In this document: positions 1 through 10,180 of the stretch, one piece after another
Numbering within the stretch: position 1 is the first letter of the stretch
Layout of the letters: each line of letters opens with the position of its first letter
Assembly: GCF_900156045.1 (NCBI RefSeq)
Contig: NZ_FTMX01000001.1
Coordinates: 930,001-994,000, forward strand
Length of the DNA: 64,000 nt
Direction: 5' to 3'
Source of the DNA: Peribacillus simplex
GTDB taxonomy: Bacteria > Bacillota > Bacilli > Bacillales > DSM-1321
Notes under the pieces: model-generated
What the model was told of the DNA's origin: nothing
The model's input: the letters and a program-made list of their open reading frames with translations, nothing else
The model's database searches: none
Position numbers and translations under genes: made by a program

Positions 1-863
1 TGATTTCCTGCCAGGGGCAAGAAGCTGCACAGGTTGGGGCTGCGTTTGCGCTTGATCGGCAAAAGGATTATGTACTGCCTTATTATCGGGATGTCGGTGT
101 AGTGCTTACCTTTGGAATGACCGCAAAAGACTTGATGCTTTCAGGTTTCGCGAAAGAGGAAGATCCCAATTCCGGCGGGCGCCAAATGCCTGGTCATTTT
201 GGTCAAAAGAAAAATAGGATCGTCACTGGTTCATCGCCTGTAACGACACAGGTCCCGCATGCTGTCGGGATTGCCCTTGCAGGGAAGCTGGAAGGTAAGG
301 ATTTGGTAACATTCGTAACGTTTGGGGAAGGTTCATCCAATCAGGGCGATTTTCATGAAGGGGCCAACTTTGCAGGTGTGCACAAGCTACCGGTCATTTT
401 CATGTGTGAAAATAATAAATATGCGATTTCAGTTCCTATTGAGAAACAGCTATCTTGTGAAAATGTTTCCGACAGGGCAATTGGCTATGGGATGCCTGGA
501 ATAACGGTGGATGGCAATGATCCATTGGAAGTGTATGCAGCGGTGAAAGAAGCGGCTGACCGTGCACGTAGAGGTGAAGGCCCAACTCTTGTAGAAACCG
601 TTTCATACAGGCTCACACCTCATTCAAGTGATGATGATGACCGAAGCTACCGGACTGCGGACGAAGTGGCCGAAGCCAAAACGAAGGATTCCATAATGAC
701 ATTTGGAGCGTATTTAAAAGAAGCGGGAATCATGGATGATGACCTTGAGAAACAAATGAATGATGAAGTCATGAAGATAGTAAACGAAGCAACCGATTAT
801 GCTGAGAATGCTCCATATCCGAAGGCTGAAAGTGCTATGAATCATGTGTATGCACAAAAGTAA
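1..863 (+). CDS. bkdAA: Branched-chain 2-oxoacid dehydrogenase E1 alpha subunit (5' partial)
   Basis: The 5' end lies outside the window; the frame is open from base 3. This is the thiamine-diphosphate-dependent E1 alpha subunit of the branched-chain 2-oxoacid dehydrogenase, which decarboxylates the 2-oxoacids of Val, Leu and Ile. Visible family features are the GQEAAQ motif, the ThDP-binding stretch GEGSSNQGDFHEG followed by ENNKYAIS, and the SYRLTPHSSDDD segment (a phosphorylation-loop region in mitochondrial homologues). The stop is followed after 12 bp by bkdAB, and bkdB comes next, so this is the standard E1a-E1b-E2 operon order. It supplies branched acyl-CoA primers for fatty acids and feeds catabolism. 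Its promoter and upstream genes (ptb, bcd, buk, lpdV in B. subtilis) are not visible. Confidence 0.95.
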   Translation, partial: ISCQGQEAAQVGAAFALDRQKDYVLPYYRDVGVVLTFGMTAKDLMLSGFAKEEDPNSGGRQMPGHFGQKKNRIVTGSSPVTTQVPHAVGIALAGKLEGKDLVTFVTFGEGSSNQGDFHEGANFAGVHKLPVIFMCENNKYAISVPIEKQLSCENVSDRAIGYGMPGITVDGNDPLEVYAAVKEAADRARRGEGPTLVETVSYRLTPHSSDDDDRSYRTADEVAEAKTKDSIMTFGAYLKEAGIMDDDLEKQMNDEVMKIVNEATDYAENAPYPKAESAMNHVYAQK

Positions 864-875
864 GGGGGTAATAGA

Positions 876-1859
876 ATGCCAGTGATTTCTTATATAGATG
901 CCGTGACAATGGCAATGAGGGAAGAGATGGAACGTGATTCCCGTGTATTCGTATTGGGAGAGGATGTAGGAAAAAAAGGTGGGGTCTTTAAAGCCACTAA
1001 TGGTTTATACGACCAATTCGGTGAAGCCAGGGTCATCGATACCCCGCTCGCTGAATCTGCAATTGCAGGAGTGGGAATTGGAGCCGCCATGTATGGACTT
1101 CGGCCGATAGCTGAGATGCAATTTGCTGATTTCATCATGCCTGCCATTAACCAAATCGTTTCAGAGGCAGCCAAAATTAGATACCGTTCTAATAACGACT
1201 GGAGCTGTCCTATGGTTATCCGTGCTCCGTATGGAGGAGGAATCCATGGAGCACTTTATCATTCACAATCGGTTGAAGCAATCTTTGCCAATCAGCCGGG
1301 CTTGAAAATTGTAATGCCTTCCACTCCTTATGATGTAAAGGGTTTGCTTAAAGCTGCCATTCGCGACGAAGACCCAGTGCTTTTCTTTGAACATAAACGC
1401 GCATACCGCTTGATCAAGGGTGAGGTCCCGACTGAAGATTATGTACTTCCCATCGGTAAGGCGGAAGTGAAAAGGGAAGGGGAAGACATTACTGTCATCA
1501 CCTATGGCCTTTGTGTGCATTTTGCCCTTCAGGCAGCAGAAAAATTAGCTGCAGATGGAATTTCTGCACATGTTCTTGACTTGCGTACGGTCTACCCTTT
1601 AGATAAGGATGCTATCATAGAAGCAGCTTCTAAAACGGGGAAAGTATTGCTGGTTACGGAAGATAATAAAGAAGGAAGCATCATGAGTGAGGTCGCAGCC
1701 ATCATTGCCGAGCATTGCCTTTTTGATTTGGATGCCCCTGTAAAACGTTTGGCCGGACCTGATGTACCTGCCATGCCATATGCGCCTACGATGGAAAAGC
1801 AATTTATGGTGAACCCTGATAAAGTGGAAAAAGCAATGAGGGAATTGGCCGAGTATTAA
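876..1859 (+). CDS. bkdAB: Branched-chain 2-oxoacid dehydrogenase E1 beta subunit
   Basis: A 327-residue E1 beta subunit, full length for the family. It opens with the typical MPVISYIDAV start and carries GEDVGKKGGVFKAT, the DTPLAESAIAGVGIGAA segment and the C-terminal transketolase-like domain (VLLVTEDNKEGSIMSEVAA). It pairs with BkdAA to form the E1 tetramer that decarboxylates branched 2-oxoacids and passes the acyl group to the lipoyl domain of BkdB. The ATG is preceded by a GGGGG-type ribosome binding site right after the bkdAA stop, so translation is probably coupled. The distinction from pyruvate dehydrogenase beta rests on operon context (E2 follows, with a separate MutAB locus) and overall family resemblance. 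Confidence 0.95.
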   Translation: MPVISYIDAVTMAMREEMERDSRVFVLGEDVGKKGGVFKATNGLYDQFGEARVIDTPLAESAIAGVGIGAAMYGLRPIAEMQFADFIMPAINQIVSEAAKIRYRSNNDWSCPMVIRAPYGGGIHGALYHSQSVEAIFANQPGLKIVMPSTPYDVKGLLKAAIRDEDPVLFFEHKRAYRLIKGEVPTEDYVLPIGKAEVKREGEDITVITYGLCVHFALQAAEKLAADGISAHVLDLRTVYPLDKDAIIEAASKTGKVLLVTEDNKEGSIMSEVAAIIAEHCLFDLDAPVKRLAGPDVPAMPYAPTMEKQFMVNPDKVEKAMRELAEY

Positions 1860-1885
1860 TGACTGTTAAGAAGGAGGAAAGAATT

Positions 1886-3178
1886 ATGGCTATGGAATTA
1901 ATGAAGATGCCTCAACTAGGCGAAAGTGTCACAGAGGGAACCATCAGTAAATGGCTTGTGAAGCCTGGGGATCATGTCACGAAATACGACCCGCTAGCTG
2001 AAGTGATGACGGATAAAGTAAATGCTGAGGTTCCTTCTTCCTTCACCGGCATCATCAAGGAATTGAAGGCGGATGAGAATCAAACGTTGGCAGTCGGGGA
2101 AGTCATTTGCTCGATTGAAGTTGAAGCGGCAAAGAAGGATAACGAAAATGCGGGGCAAGTTTCTCATAGTGAGGAAAATGTTAATGTTAATGCACCTGTT
2201 ACAAGAGATGTGCAGCAAGCGTCGGCCGAACCATCAAGGAAAGCTCGCTATTCGCCAGCTGTGTTAAAACTTTCCCAGGAGCATGGAATCGATCTTACAA
2301 AAGTTAAAGGAACGGGGAATGAGGGACGGATCACCCGTAAAGATTTACTGAAACTTGTTGAATCAGGGAATCTTCCTAAGGCGGATGAGCCTGCCGCAAT
2401 ATCCGAAACGGCTCCTGAAGAGACCGCCACTCAAGTTATTCGTCGAACCAATCCAGTACCTAACGTGCCTACTGCGGCTGGTGACAAGGAAATACCTGTT
2501 ACCGGCATCCGTAAGGCAATTGCGTCCAATATGTTGAAAAGTAAGCACGACATTCCGCATGCTTGGACGATGGTGGAAGTTGACGCAAGCAATATGGTGA
2601 AGTTGCGTGATAATCTTAAATCCGACTTTAAACAAAAAGAAGGCTATAATTTAACGTACTTTGCCTTTTTCGTAAAAGCGGTTGCTCAAGCCCTTACGGA
2701 ATTTCCAGAGCTCAATTCGATGTGGGCAGGCGAAAAAATCATACAAAAAAAAGAAATCAATATATCAATAGCCGTTGCAACAGAAGATGCCTTATTTGTA
2801 CCGGTCATTAAAAATGCAGATGAAAAATCAATCAAAGGTATAGCAAGGGAGATACAGGAACTCGCATCCAAAGTGAAGGCGGGTAAATTAAAAGCAGAGG
2901 ATATGCAAGGTGGTACGTTCACTGTTAATAACACTGGCTCATTCGGTTCTGTCCAGTCCATGGGAATCATCAATCATCCACAGGCGGCCATTTTACAAGT
3001 TGAAACGATTGTAAAACGTCCAGTGGTCATAAATGACATGATTGCCGTACGAGATATGGTGAATCTCTGTTTATCACTTGATCATCGTGTTTTGGACGGA
3101 CTGGTATGTGGACGATTCCTTGCAAGGGTTAAAGAAATCATCGAAAAGATTTCCAAAGATAACACTTCCATATACTAA
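1886..3178 (+). CDS. bkdB: Branched-chain 2-oxoacid dehydrogenase E2 (dihydrolipoyl acyltransferase)
   Basis: This is the E2 core of the branched-chain dehydrogenase, about 430 residues. The start is ATG 1886, preceded by AAGGAGG; a longer frame from 1859 has no ribosome site. Domains in order are an N-terminal lipoyl domain with the lipoylated lysine K44 in MTDKVNAEV, a linker rich in Glu/Ala/Pro/Thr, a peripheral subunit-binding domain at about 125-160 (RYSPAVLKLSQEHG, then GRITRKDLL), a second linker, and the C-terminal acyltransferase domain with the catalytic HRVLDG motif near the end. It transfers the acyl group from lipoamide to CoA. It is the last gene of the operon and is followed directly by a strong terminator. 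In B. subtilis bmr genes follow; here mutA does. Confidence 0.95.
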   Translation: MAMELMKMPQLGESVTEGTISKWLVKPGDHVTKYDPLAEVMTDKVNAEVPSSFTGIIKELKADENQTLAVGEVICSIEVEAAKKDNENAGQVSHSEENVNVNAPVTRDVQQASAEPSRKARYSPAVLKLSQEHGIDLTKVKGTGNEGRITRKDLLKLVESGNLPKADEPAAISETAPEETATQVIRRTNPVPNVPTAAGDKEIPVTGIRKAIASNMLKSKHDIPHAWTMVEVDASNMVKLRDNLKSDFKQKEGYNLTYFAFFVKAVAQALTEFPELNSMWAGEKIIQKKEINISIAVATEDALFVPVIKNADEKSIKGIAREIQELASKVKAGKLKAEDMQGGTFTVNNTGSFGSVQSMGIINHPQAAILQVETIVKRPVVINDMIAVRDMVNLCLSLDHRVLDGLVCGRFLARVKEIIEKISKDNTSIY

Positions 3179-3210
3179 AATGAAGAAAAGGAAGGCCGGA
3201 AGGTCATTCC

Positions 3211-3390
3211 TTCAGAATGTAGGCAAACTAGATGAAAATCGAGTTTGCCTACATTTTTTTTTGATTGGTACAATTTGCACGATGGTTGGAACTCCAGGCA
3301 CTCGATTTTCCGGGTGGGTCCGCCCTCGGCGCTCTTTGGCGCCTGTGTGGTATCTCCTTGGATGCACTATACCCGCTGAAGTCTCGCACA
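3211..3390 (+). repeat. Composite intergenic repeat, copy A (hairpin plus GC-rich Bacillaceae-type repeat)
   Basis: Two modules lie in tandem: the bkd terminator hairpin (3211-3256, beginning ttcagaatgtaggcaaac) and, about 35 bp later, a degenerate GC-rich block (about 3291-3390, containing cgctctttggcgcctg and gaagtctcgcac). The same two modules, in the same relative order, occur on the opposite strand at 9845-10012. The GC-rich block resembles an intergenic repeat found many times in Bacillaceae genomes (from memory, not searched). The copy here is eroded and lies outside genes. The rest of the 600-bp gap (3391-3785) is AT-rich, with no gene or clear promoter recognised. Confidence 0.7.
3216..3260 (+). 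terminator. Rho-independent terminator of the bkd operon
   Basis: A perfect 14-bp stem (3216-3229 pairs with 3242-3255) with a 12-nt loop is followed by a run of Ts. The same hairpin sequence family recurs in the repeat at 9971-10012, so this terminator belongs to a dispersed repeat (see that entry). Confidence 0.9.
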
Positions 3391-3785
3391 CCCATTCCAA
3401 TCACCTTTTTTAAAAAAAAATTTGATAGAAACCATAACTATGGTGAAGAAGGTGGTTCTTGAATCATCACTGCTATGCCGAAGTCGATTGCCAAAGTTTA
3501 GACCCTGTCCTTTCTCTTTTCTGTAGAAAAACATCGACAAAAATTTTATTTTTGCTATTATTTTATTAAGAGCTGTTCTAATACAGATCAGGGGCTGTAC
3601 GAGATTTAAAAAAAGCGAAATAGGCTAGTGGTTTCCCAAATAACAGATTTACTAATTTCTATTGTCTTAAATTTCAAGAAAATTATGGTAGAATGTTAGT
3701 ATAATCCAGATTAAATTGACGGGAGGGTGGTTTTCTTATCCAAAACTGACTGAGCGTTCGTTCTTCAAAAGAAAGGACAGGGCGT

Positions 3786-5696
3786 ATGAGGCGGCAGAAG
3801 ATAAGAAAGCGATTACAGATGGAACTAAAAGATGTAAAAAACATAACCTTTCCGAAGCCTTCTTTTGAAGAGTGGAAAGAAGCTGCGGAAGCAAGTTTAA
3901 AAGGGAAAAGTGTAGAAAAATTAAAAACGAATACATATGAGGGCATCACTTTATATCCGCTCTATACAGAAAAGGCGGATTCACCGGAAAAAGTAGCTGA
4001 ATTACCAGGATTTTACCCTTTCACCCGAGGAACGTCCCCAACGGGATATCATGAAAAACCTTGGCTTGTCGTTCAACCTGTAAGCGGTATCACAGCCGAA
4101 GAAGCAAATGAAAAGATGAAGGCTTCATTCAAACGTGGTCAAAATGTCGTGGCATACCCTGCACGATTGCTTGCCGAGGGCGCAAGGGCAGAAAAATTGT
4201 TTAAGGATATCCCATTAAAAGAAATCCCGGTTTTCATTGACCTTAAGGGGAAACAAAAAGGATTATTCCCTCAATTCAAAGCTGTTGCCGAAGCTCAAAA
4301 TACCCAATTGACAGGCGTTATTGCTGAAGATCCCATTGCAGAATGGCTCATTTGCGGTCAGCTGCCAGAAGATACGGATAACTATTTTGCAGACTGGCTG
4401 AAGAAGATCCAAGATTATCAGAATGTAGGCAGGGATTTAAAAACAATTTTGATTAATACGGCAGTCTACCATAATGGGGGAGCTAATGCCGTACAAGAAA
4501 TAGCTTACGGATTATCGGCTGCCGTCCAATATCTATTGGAGGGTGAAAAACAAGGGCTTTCCATTGCCTCGGTTTCCGAAAAAATAGTATTCTCTTTTGC
4601 TTTGGATTCAAATTACTTCATGTCCATCGCTAAACTGCGGGCTGCCAGAAGGCTTTGGGCAGGACTTGCAGAAGCTTTCGATACGGCATCGGATCATTTT
4701 AAAATGGCGATACATGCTGTTACTTCCGAGTTGACAGAAACGCTTTATGATCAGCATGTCAATATTCTTCGGACCACAAATCAAGCTTTCGCTGCAGCTA
4801 TTGGAGGCATTCAATATCTTCAAATTCATCCATTCACACACGCAACTGGTGAAACCGATGATTTTTCAGAAAGGATTGCCCGTAACACACACTTGATTTT
4901 AAAAGAAGAAACAAATATCACAACAGTGGTCGATCCTGCTGGCGGTTCATGGTATGTTGAGCAACTAACGGATGAATTGGCTGAAAAGGCTTGGGCGAAA
5001 TTCCTTGAAATCGATGCAGCTGGAGGGATTCTTGAGCTAATTAAACAAGGCACCCTTCAGAAAGAAATAGCTGAAGTTTACCTAGGAAGAGTTCAAAATG
5101 CGGCTTGCAGAAAAGAAAGTATCATCGGAACGAATGTATATCCGAATCCCGCTGATAAGATTAAAACCCCGACACGGAATAACCATGTGTCATATATGAA
5201 AGTCGAGAAGCCGGTCGGCATTACCCCACTTGACTTGGATCGGGTATCCATTCAGTTCGAACAGATAAGAATACGCAGTGAAAAGTATAAAGAAATAAGT
5301 GGAACCGCTCCAACTATCGGTTTGATTAATTTGAAAAATCTCAAATCCTATAAACCTCGTGCAGATTTCGTTAAAAGTCTTGCCGCAGCAGGTGGTATTG
5401 AAACAATCGGCAGTAAGGGGTGTCAAACCGTTGAGGAAGCAGTCGATTATGTAGCTGCGACCAAGCTCCCTATCTATTGTGTTTGCGGCAGTGATGCTGA
5501 CTACTCGGAATTAGCGCCAGTCACCATTAAAGAAATTAAAAAGCAATTCCCTGAAATCACTATTTATTGTGCCGGCAAGCAAAAAGAAGAATTGGAGATT
5601 ACACTAAGTGAAGCAGGAGTCAAGGATTTTATCCATGTTAAAACGAATGCAATATCCATTTTATCGGAATTGTTGCAGAAACTAGGGGTGAACTGA
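3786..5696 (+). CDS. mutA: Methylmalonyl-CoA mutase small (beta) subunit
   Basis: A 636-residue small subunit of adenosylcobalamin-dependent methylmalonyl-CoA mutase. The family pattern is clear: an N-terminal [20 protein letters not shown] segment, a TIM-barrel middle ([15 protein letters not shown], then [17 protein letters not shown] and [13 protein letters not shown]) and a C-terminal flavodoxin-like domain. The C-terminal domain lacks the DxHxxG cobalamin-ligand motif, as expected for the non-catalytic subunit; MutB has it. Two starts are possible: ATG 3786, with a weak AAAGGA site, and ATG 3822 ([13 protein letters not shown]), which matches the usual family N-terminus but has an even weaker site. 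It lies one base before mutB and is certainly co-translated with it. B. subtilis lacks this gene at this locus. Confidence 0.93.
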   Translation: MRRQKIRKRLQMELKDVKNITFPKPSFEEWKEAAEASLKGKSVEKLKTNTYEGITLYPLYTEKADSPEKVAELPGFYPFTRGTSPTGYHEKPWLVVQPVSGITAEEANEKMKASFKRGQNVVAYPARLLAEGARAEKLFKDIPLKEIPVFIDLKGKQKGLFPQFKAVAEAQNTQLTGVIAEDPIAEWLICGQLPEDTDNYFADWLKKIQDYQNVGRDLKTILINTAVYHNGGANAVQEIAYGLSAAVQYLLEGEKQGLSIASVSEKIVFSFALDSNYFMSIAKLRAARRLWAGLAEAFDTASDHFKMAIHAVTSELTETLYDQHVNILRTTNQAFAAAIGGIQYLQIHPFTHATGETDDFSERIARNTHLILKEETNITTVVDPAGGSWYVEQLTDELAEKAWAKFLEIDAAGGILELIKQGTLQKEIAEVYLGRVQNAACRKESIIGTNVYPNPADKIKTPTRNNHVSYMKVEKPVGITPLDLDRVSIQFEQIRIRSEKYKEISGTAPTIGLINLKNLKSYKPRADFVKSLAAAGGIETIGSKGCQTVEEAVDYVAATKLPIYCVCGSDADYSELAPVTIKEIKKQFPEITIYCAGKQKEELEITLSEAGVKDFIHVKTNAISILSELLQKLGVN

Positions 5697-5697
5697 A

Positions 5698-7890
5698 ATG
5701 AAAAAACCGAATTTTTCTGCTATAAATCCTGCTAAGTCAGAGGTTAAAGGTACGGTGGAAGCATGGAAAAAGGAAGTCGAAAAAGCAGTTGGGAAAAACA
5801 TGGAGTATCTTCTGTTTGAAACCAACGAACAAATAAAAATCAAACCGCTTTATGTTGAGGAAGATAATCGCGATTTGGAGCATATGGAAAGTGTGCCAGG
5901 CATCGCTCCTTTTACAAGAGGGCCCTATCCTTCCATGTATGTCAATCGTCCTTGGACGGTACGCCAGTATGCAGGGTTTTCGACTGCCGAGGAATCCAAT
6001 GCGTTTTACAGGCGTAATCTGGCGATGGGGCAAAAAGGGCTCTCAGTTGCTTTTGATTTAGCTACACACCGCGGTTATGACTCCGATCATCCACGCGTAG
6101 TCGGTGATGTGGGGAAGGCGGGAGTTGCCATTGATTCCATTCTTGACATGAAAATCCTGTTTGACGGCATTCCGCTTGATCAGATGTCCGTGTCAATGAC
6201 GATGAATGGTGCTGTATTACCCATCCTTGCATTTTATATCGTGACAGCTGAAGAACAAGGCGTAACACAGGATAAGCTTTCAGGCACGATCCAAAATGAC
6301 ATCTTAAAGGAATACATGGTTCGGAATACGTATATCTACCCACCTGAAATGTCCATGAAAATCATAGCTGATATATTTGAGTATACATCCAAATATATGC
6401 CCAAGTTCAATTCCATTTCCATCTCCGGCTATCATCTGCAAGAAGCGGGGGCGCCGGCTGATATCGAACTTGCCTATACTTTGGCGGATGGGCTTGAGTA
6501 TGCACGTACCGGAATGAAAGCAGGTATTGATATCGATAAATTTGCACCACGCCTGTCATTCTTCTGGGCTGTAGGAATGAACTATTTCATGGAAGTGGCG
6601 AAAATGAGGGCAGCTCGCTTCATTTGGTCCAAACTGATGAAACAATTCGAACCGAAGAATAATAAAGCGATGGCATTGAGGACGCATTCCCAAACCTCCG
6701 GCTGGAGCCTCTCCGAGCAGGATCCGTTTAACAATGTCGCAAGGACCCTTATTGAAGCGCATGCGGCTGCACTTGGGCATACACAGTCCCTGCATACGAA
6801 CGCATTGGATGAGGCCATTGCCTTGCCAACTGATTTTTCGGCACGCATTGCACGTAACACACAGCTATATTTGCAGGAGGAAACCGGGATCACAAAAGTG
6901 ATCGATCCATGGGCGGGTTCATACTATGTAGAATCGCTCACTAATGAATTAATCGAACGGGCTTGGGCTCACATAGAAGAAATCGAAGGTCTCGGTGGAA
7001 TGGCGAAGGCTATTGAAACGGGCCTTCCAAAAATGAGGATCGAGGAAGCAGCTGCAAAGCGTCAGGCCAAAATCGATTCTCAAGTTGAAACGATCGTAGG
7101 CGTCAATAAGTATCGTTTGAAAAAAGAAGATCCTATTGAAATACTGGAGATTGATAATACGGTGGTTCGCGAAAGTCAGCTTAAGCGTTTGAGCGAATTA
7201 AAAGCGAAACGTGATCAGGCAAAGGTGGATGAAGCTCTTCAAGCGCTATCCATGGCAGCCAGAACTGGCGAAGGTAACCTTCTTGAACTGGCTGTCCAAG
7301 CTGCAAGAGTCCGGGCTTCATTAGGTGAAATATCCGATGCGATCGAAGAGGTGGCTGGACGTCACAAAGCAACGATCCGTTCCATCAGCGGCGTATATAG
7401 CTCGGCATACTCAAAAGAAGCGGAAATTGAGGAAGTCGTCCGCATGACGGAAGAGTTCCTTGAAAATGAAGGAAGAAGACCGCGTTTGTTAATGGCTAAA
7501 ATGGGCCAGGATGGTCATGATCGCGGAGCTAAAGTAGTAGGAACGGGGTTTGCGGATTTAGGCTATGATGTCGATATCGGTCCATTATTCCAAACACCGA
7601 AAGAAACCGCCATCCAGGCCGTGGAAAATGATGTGCATGTAGTCGGAATGAGTTCGCTTGCTGCCGGCCATAAAACTTTGTTGCCGCAGCTCATGACTGA
7701 ACTGAAGAACTTGGGCCGTGAGGACATTATAGTGATCATAGGCGGCGTCATCCCTGCACAGGATTATGATTACCTATTGGAAAATGGTGCTACAGCCATT
7801 TTTGGACCTGGTACGGTCATTCCACAGGCAGCGAAGAAAGTGCTTCAGGAAATATACAATCGCCTCGGATATGAGGAAGTGGCCCAATAA
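5698..7890 (+). CDS. mutB: Methylmalonyl-CoA mutase large (catalytic) subunit
   Basis: A 730-residue catalytic alpha subunit that interconverts (R)-methylmalonyl-CoA and succinyl-CoA with adenosylcobalamin. It shows the substrate-binding TIM barrel ([20 protein letters not shown], then [25 protein letters not shown] and [19 protein letters not shown]) and a C-terminal B12 domain with [11 protein letters not shown], in which H607 is the predicted cobalt ligand of DxHxxG. The length is normal. mutA ends one base upstream, and the meaB start overlaps the stop codon by one base, so the three form one transcript. Downstream mce (14649) and yqjD (15071) complete the propionyl-CoA to succinyl-CoA route. 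No cobalamin riboswitch was seen upstream. Confidence 0.97.
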   Translation: MKKPNFSAINPAKSEVKGTVEAWKKEVEKAVGKNMEYLLFETNEQIKIKPLYVEEDNRDLEHMESVPGIAPFTRGPYPSMYVNRPWTVRQYAGFSTAEESNAFYRRNLAMGQKGLSVAFDLATHRGYDSDHPRVVGDVGKAGVAIDSILDMKILFDGIPLDQMSVSMTMNGAVLPILAFYIVTAEEQGVTQDKLSGTIQNDILKEYMVRNTYIYPPEMSMKIIADIFEYTSKYMPKFNSISISGYHLQEAGAPADIELAYTLADGLEYARTGMKAGIDIDKFAPRLSFFWAVGMNYFMEVAKMRAARFIWSKLMKQFEPKNNKAMALRTHSQTSGWSLSEQDPFNNVARTLIEAHAAALGHTQSLHTNALDEAIALPTDFSARIARNTQLYLQEETGITKVIDPWAGSYYVESLTNELIERAWAHIEEIEGLGGMAKAIETGLPKMRIEEAAAKRQAKIDSQVETIVGVNKYRLKKEDPIEILEIDNTVVRESQLKRLSELKAKRDQAKVDEALQALSMAARTGEGNLLELAVQAARVRASLGEISDAIEEVAGRHKATIRSISGVYSSAYSKEAEIEEVVRMTEEFLENEGRRPRLLMAKMGQDGHDRGAKVVGTGFADLGYDVDIGPLFQTPKETAIQAVENDVHVVGMSSLAAGHKTLLPQLMTELKNLGREDIIVIIGGVIPAQDYDYLLENGATAIFGPGTVIPQAAKKVLQEIYNRLGYEEVAQ

Positions 7891-9017
7891 TGAGTGAAGA
7901 CAAGAAGCCCGAATGGGTCGATCTTAACAATCAGGAAGGTTTTGCATCTTCATTGAAGCCAGGTGTTGAATTAACTGCCAGCCAAAACAAACCTTCAAAA
8001 AGCAAATTCGTCAAAAAACATAATGTAAACATACCGGTCCATGAACTTAAAGAGGGAATCATAAAAGGGGACAGGGCTAAGCTAGCTAAAGGGATTACAT
8101 TGGTTGAAAGCAATGCATCCCACCACTTGGATCATGCACAGGAATTATTGCATGCCATCCTTCCTCATACAGGGAACTCGATTCGCATCGGGATTTCCGG
8201 AGTGCCCGGTGCCGGAAAAAGTACCTTTATCGAGACGTTCGGAACTTACTTATGTGACAGGGGCCATAAGGTTGCCGTTCTAGCCGTCGATCCAAGCTCT
8301 TCAATCAATGGCGGTAGTATACTAGGTGATAAGACAAGGATGGAGGAACTGGCAAGAAACCCCCATGCCTTCATAAGACCCTCACCATCCGAAGGCACTC
8401 TAGGAGGAGTTCACCGCAAAACGAGGGAAACGATGTTGCTTTGTGAAGCGGCAGGATTTGATGTGATACTGATAGAAACTGTCGGTGTCGGTCAGAGTGA
8501 AGCTATAGTTCGAAGTATGGTCGACTTCTTCATGCTCCTCGTCCTAACGGGTGCCGGAGATGAATTACAAGGGATGAAAAAAGGGATTCTGGAACTTGTG
8601 GACGGAATTGTGGTCAATAAAGCCGACGGAGAGAACATTCCGCTGGCTATTAGGACGAAGTCCGAATATAGCAGAATCTTGCACTTCCTTCAGCCAGCAA
8701 CAAAGGGATGGGCAGGAAAGGCATATGCTTGTTCTGCCATAACCGGTAAAGGAATTCCTGAGCTTTGGGATGTATTGAATGAATTTTCCGATATGACCAA
8801 GGAAACGGGTGTTTTTCAGGAACGGAGAAGAATGCAATCTAAGGAATGGCTTTATTCATTGATTGATCACCAGCTTAAAACGATGTTTTATAAAAATGAA
8901 ACTGTCAAAGGACTTCTCCCTATACTCGAGAATCAAGTGATGTCAGGGAATAAAACGGTCACTGCTGCTGTTAAGCAGGCCTTTCAATCTTTTACAGAAA
9001 CATTTAAATCAAATTAA
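7890..9017 (+). CDS. meaB: MeaB/ArgK-type GTPase, methylmalonyl-CoA mutase chaperone
   Basis: A 375-residue G3E-family P-loop GTPase. The Walker A motif GVPGAGKST has K110, followed by [22 protein letters not shown], the Walker B-like [13 protein letters not shown], and NKADG as the guanine-specificity motif. MeaB proteins load and protect adenosylcobalamin in methylmalonyl-CoA mutase; older annotations call them LAO/AO transport ATPase (ArgK). Its position, overlapping the mutB stop by one base, supports the chaperone role. The first 80 or so residues are lysine-rich and longer than in the shortest homologues. A strong terminator follows. Confidence 0.93.
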   Translation: MSEDKKPEWVDLNNQEGFASSLKPGVELTASQNKPSKSKFVKKHNVNIPVHELKEGIIKGDRAKLAKGITLVESNASHHLDHAQELLHAILPHTGNSIRIGISGVPGAGKSTFIETFGTYLCDRGHKVAVLAVDPSSSINGGSILGDKTRMEELARNPHAFIRPSPSEGTLGGVHRKTRETMLLCEAAGFDVILIETVGVGQSEAIVRSMVDFFMLLVLTGAGDELQGMKKGILELVDGIVVNKADGENIPLAIRTKSEYSRILHFLQPATKGWAGKAYACSAITGKGIPELWDVLNEFSDMTKETGVFQERRRMQSKEWLYSLIDHQLKTMFYKNETVKGLLPILENQVMSGNKTVTAAVKQAFQSFTETFKSN

Positions 9018-9026
9018 AAAAGAAAT

Positions 9027-9074
9027 AGGATGGGGCATGCGTGGAATGTCTCCTAAGCATGCCCCATCCTTTTG
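9027..9074 (+). terminator. Terminator of mutA-mutB-meaB
   Basis: A 14-bp perfect stem (9027-9040 with 9057-9070) around the sequence aggatggggcatgc, followed by TTTTG. It lies 9 bp after the meaB stop. Confidence 0.88.
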
Positions 9075-9162
9075 TAAGTCTTGTTGTTTCACACATGATT
9101 CCCGCTTCTATTTCGTTTTAAACATGTTCGGAACGGTTTCTGCGGTTTAACAGGTAAATTTA

Positions 9163-9191
9163 TTGAATCACGAAGTGGCAATTGTTATGAT
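9163..9191 (+). promoter_or_regulatory. Candidate sigma-A promoter of brxB
   Basis: TTGAAT (9163-9168), a 17-bp spacer and TATGAT (9186-9191), 36 bp before the brxB start. Confidence 0.5.
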
Positions 9192-9226
9192 AGGATTGAA
9201 GAGAAAACTTGGAAGGAGCAAATGCC

Positions 9227-9664
9227 ATGAATATGGATTTTAATTTTTTAATGAACGACGTAGTCAAACAGGCTCGCGATGAGATAAAGACTGCTGGATA
9301 TACAGAATTGACCACTCCCGAGGAAGTAGAGGAAGTATTTGCACAAAAAGGAACGACACTTGTCATGGTAAACTCCGTTTGTGGCTGCGCTGGGGGGATT
9401 GCTAGACCTGCAGCTGCTCATGCAATCCATAATGATAAACGCCCAGATCAGCTTGTAACCGTTTTTGCTGGGCAAGATAAAGAGGCGACGGAAAAAGCCC
9501 GTGATTATTTCGAAGGGTATCCGCCGTCATCCCCATCATTTGCATTACTGAAGGATGGAAAAATCATCACCATGATAGAGCGTCATGAAATTGAAGGGCA
9601 CCACCCGATGTCTGTAGTAGAAAAATTACAAGACTACTTCGATCAATATTGCGAAGAAGTGTAA
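9227..9664 (+). CDS. brxB: Bacilliredoxin BrxB (YphP/YqiW family)
   Basis: A 145-residue thioredoxin-fold protein with the bacilliredoxin CGC motif ([16 protein letters not shown]). Bacilliredoxins remove bacillithiol from S-bacillithiolated proteins after oxidative stress. The N-terminus [11 protein letters not shown] and the C-terminal [10 protein letters not shown] segment fit the YqiW paralogue, and the position between the bkd region and artP is the yqiW position of B. subtilis. ATG 9227 is chosen because AAGGAG (9213-9218) is 8 bp upstream; an in-frame TTG at 9209 overlaps that site. A candidate promoter lies at 9163-9191, and a hairpin that is also the edge of a repeat follows the gene. 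Confidence 0.93.
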   Translation: MNMDFNFLMNDVVKQARDEIKTAGYTELTTPEEVEEVFAQKGTTLVMVNSVCGCAGGIARPAAAHAIHNDKRPDQLVTVFAGQDKEATEKARDYFEGYPPSSPSFALLKDGKIITMIERHEIEGHHPMSVVEKLQDYFDQYCEEV

Positions 9665-9687
9665 GCCCATAGCCATAGCTATAGCTA

Positions 9688-10036
9688 AAAAACCCGCCCA
9701 ATCGGCGGGTTTCAGTTTGTAGACAAAAGGGGTTCGGAATCCGTCTCATCCCGAACCATGATGATAAAAAGAAGACATGGTTATCCCTCATGAATTTTAC
9801 CTTTTTTATAGGGAATGAAATCCTTATTGGATTGAAGAAATATGCGACACTCCTGCCGAATTACTGTCTAGCCGAGACCCCGCAGGCGCTTGCGCGAGGA
9901 GGCTTGGCAGACAGTCGGCGGAAAGGGAGCGGATTTCTGAAATCAACTGGAATGTTTTTTTAGAAACAAACCGTAGTCAAACTCGCTTTTCTTGAAGTTT
10001 GTCTACATCTGAAACCGCCCATCCGGCGGTTTTTTT
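9688..10036. repeat. Composite intergenic repeat, copy B, bracketed by inverted hairpin arms
   Basis: The left arm (about 9691-9730: hairpin, then tttcagtttgtagacaaa) is mirrored by the right arm (about 10034-9997 on the minus strand: hairpin, then tttcagatgtagacaaac). Between them lies a GC-rich block (9845-9932) that is itself an imperfect hairpin, since ctgtctagcc near 9864 pairs with ggcagacag near 9906. The minus-strand piece 10012-9971 is homologous to the bkd terminator at 3213-3256, and the GC-rich block to 3291-3390. No open frame of note lies inside. The remainder of this intergenic gap up to 10300 holds the artP regulatory region. Confidence 0.65.
9691..9714 (+). terminator. Short GC-rich hairpin after brxB
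   Basis: AACCCGCC (9691-9698) pairs with GGCGGGTT (9704-9711); only a short T-run follows. It doubles as the left outer hairpin of the repeat block 9688-10036. A sister hairpin of nearly the same sequence, with eight Ts, stands at 10012-10034. Confidence 0.6.
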
Positions 10037-10146
10037 TATTCATGATTTTGCATAAGTCAGGGGCATTTAGGAAAGAAGATAGATAAGGATGCCGAAATAT
10101 TTCCCTTTGGAGCTTAAAGCGCGAAAGTTAGAAATAAAATTATAGC

Positions 10147-10161
10147 AATATTCTGAAAAAT
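10147..10161 (+). promoter_or_regulatory. Candidate CodY box upstream of artP
   Basis: AATATTCTGAAAAAT differs at two positions from the 15-bp CodY consensus (AATTTTCWGAAAATT). It lies just upstream of the candidate -35. CodY control would suit an amino-acid importer. Confidence 0.4.
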
Positions 10162-10180
10162 AAATCTATTATTTACGTTA

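Noticed and set aside
3078-3462. Open frames of 60-111 codons around the bkd terminator
   Set aside because: They read through the terminator hairpin and the GC-rich repeat; no ribosome sites.
3391-3785. Cobalamin riboswitch upstream of mutA
   Set aside because: No B12-box-like sequence was seen, although the enzyme uses adenosylcobalamin.
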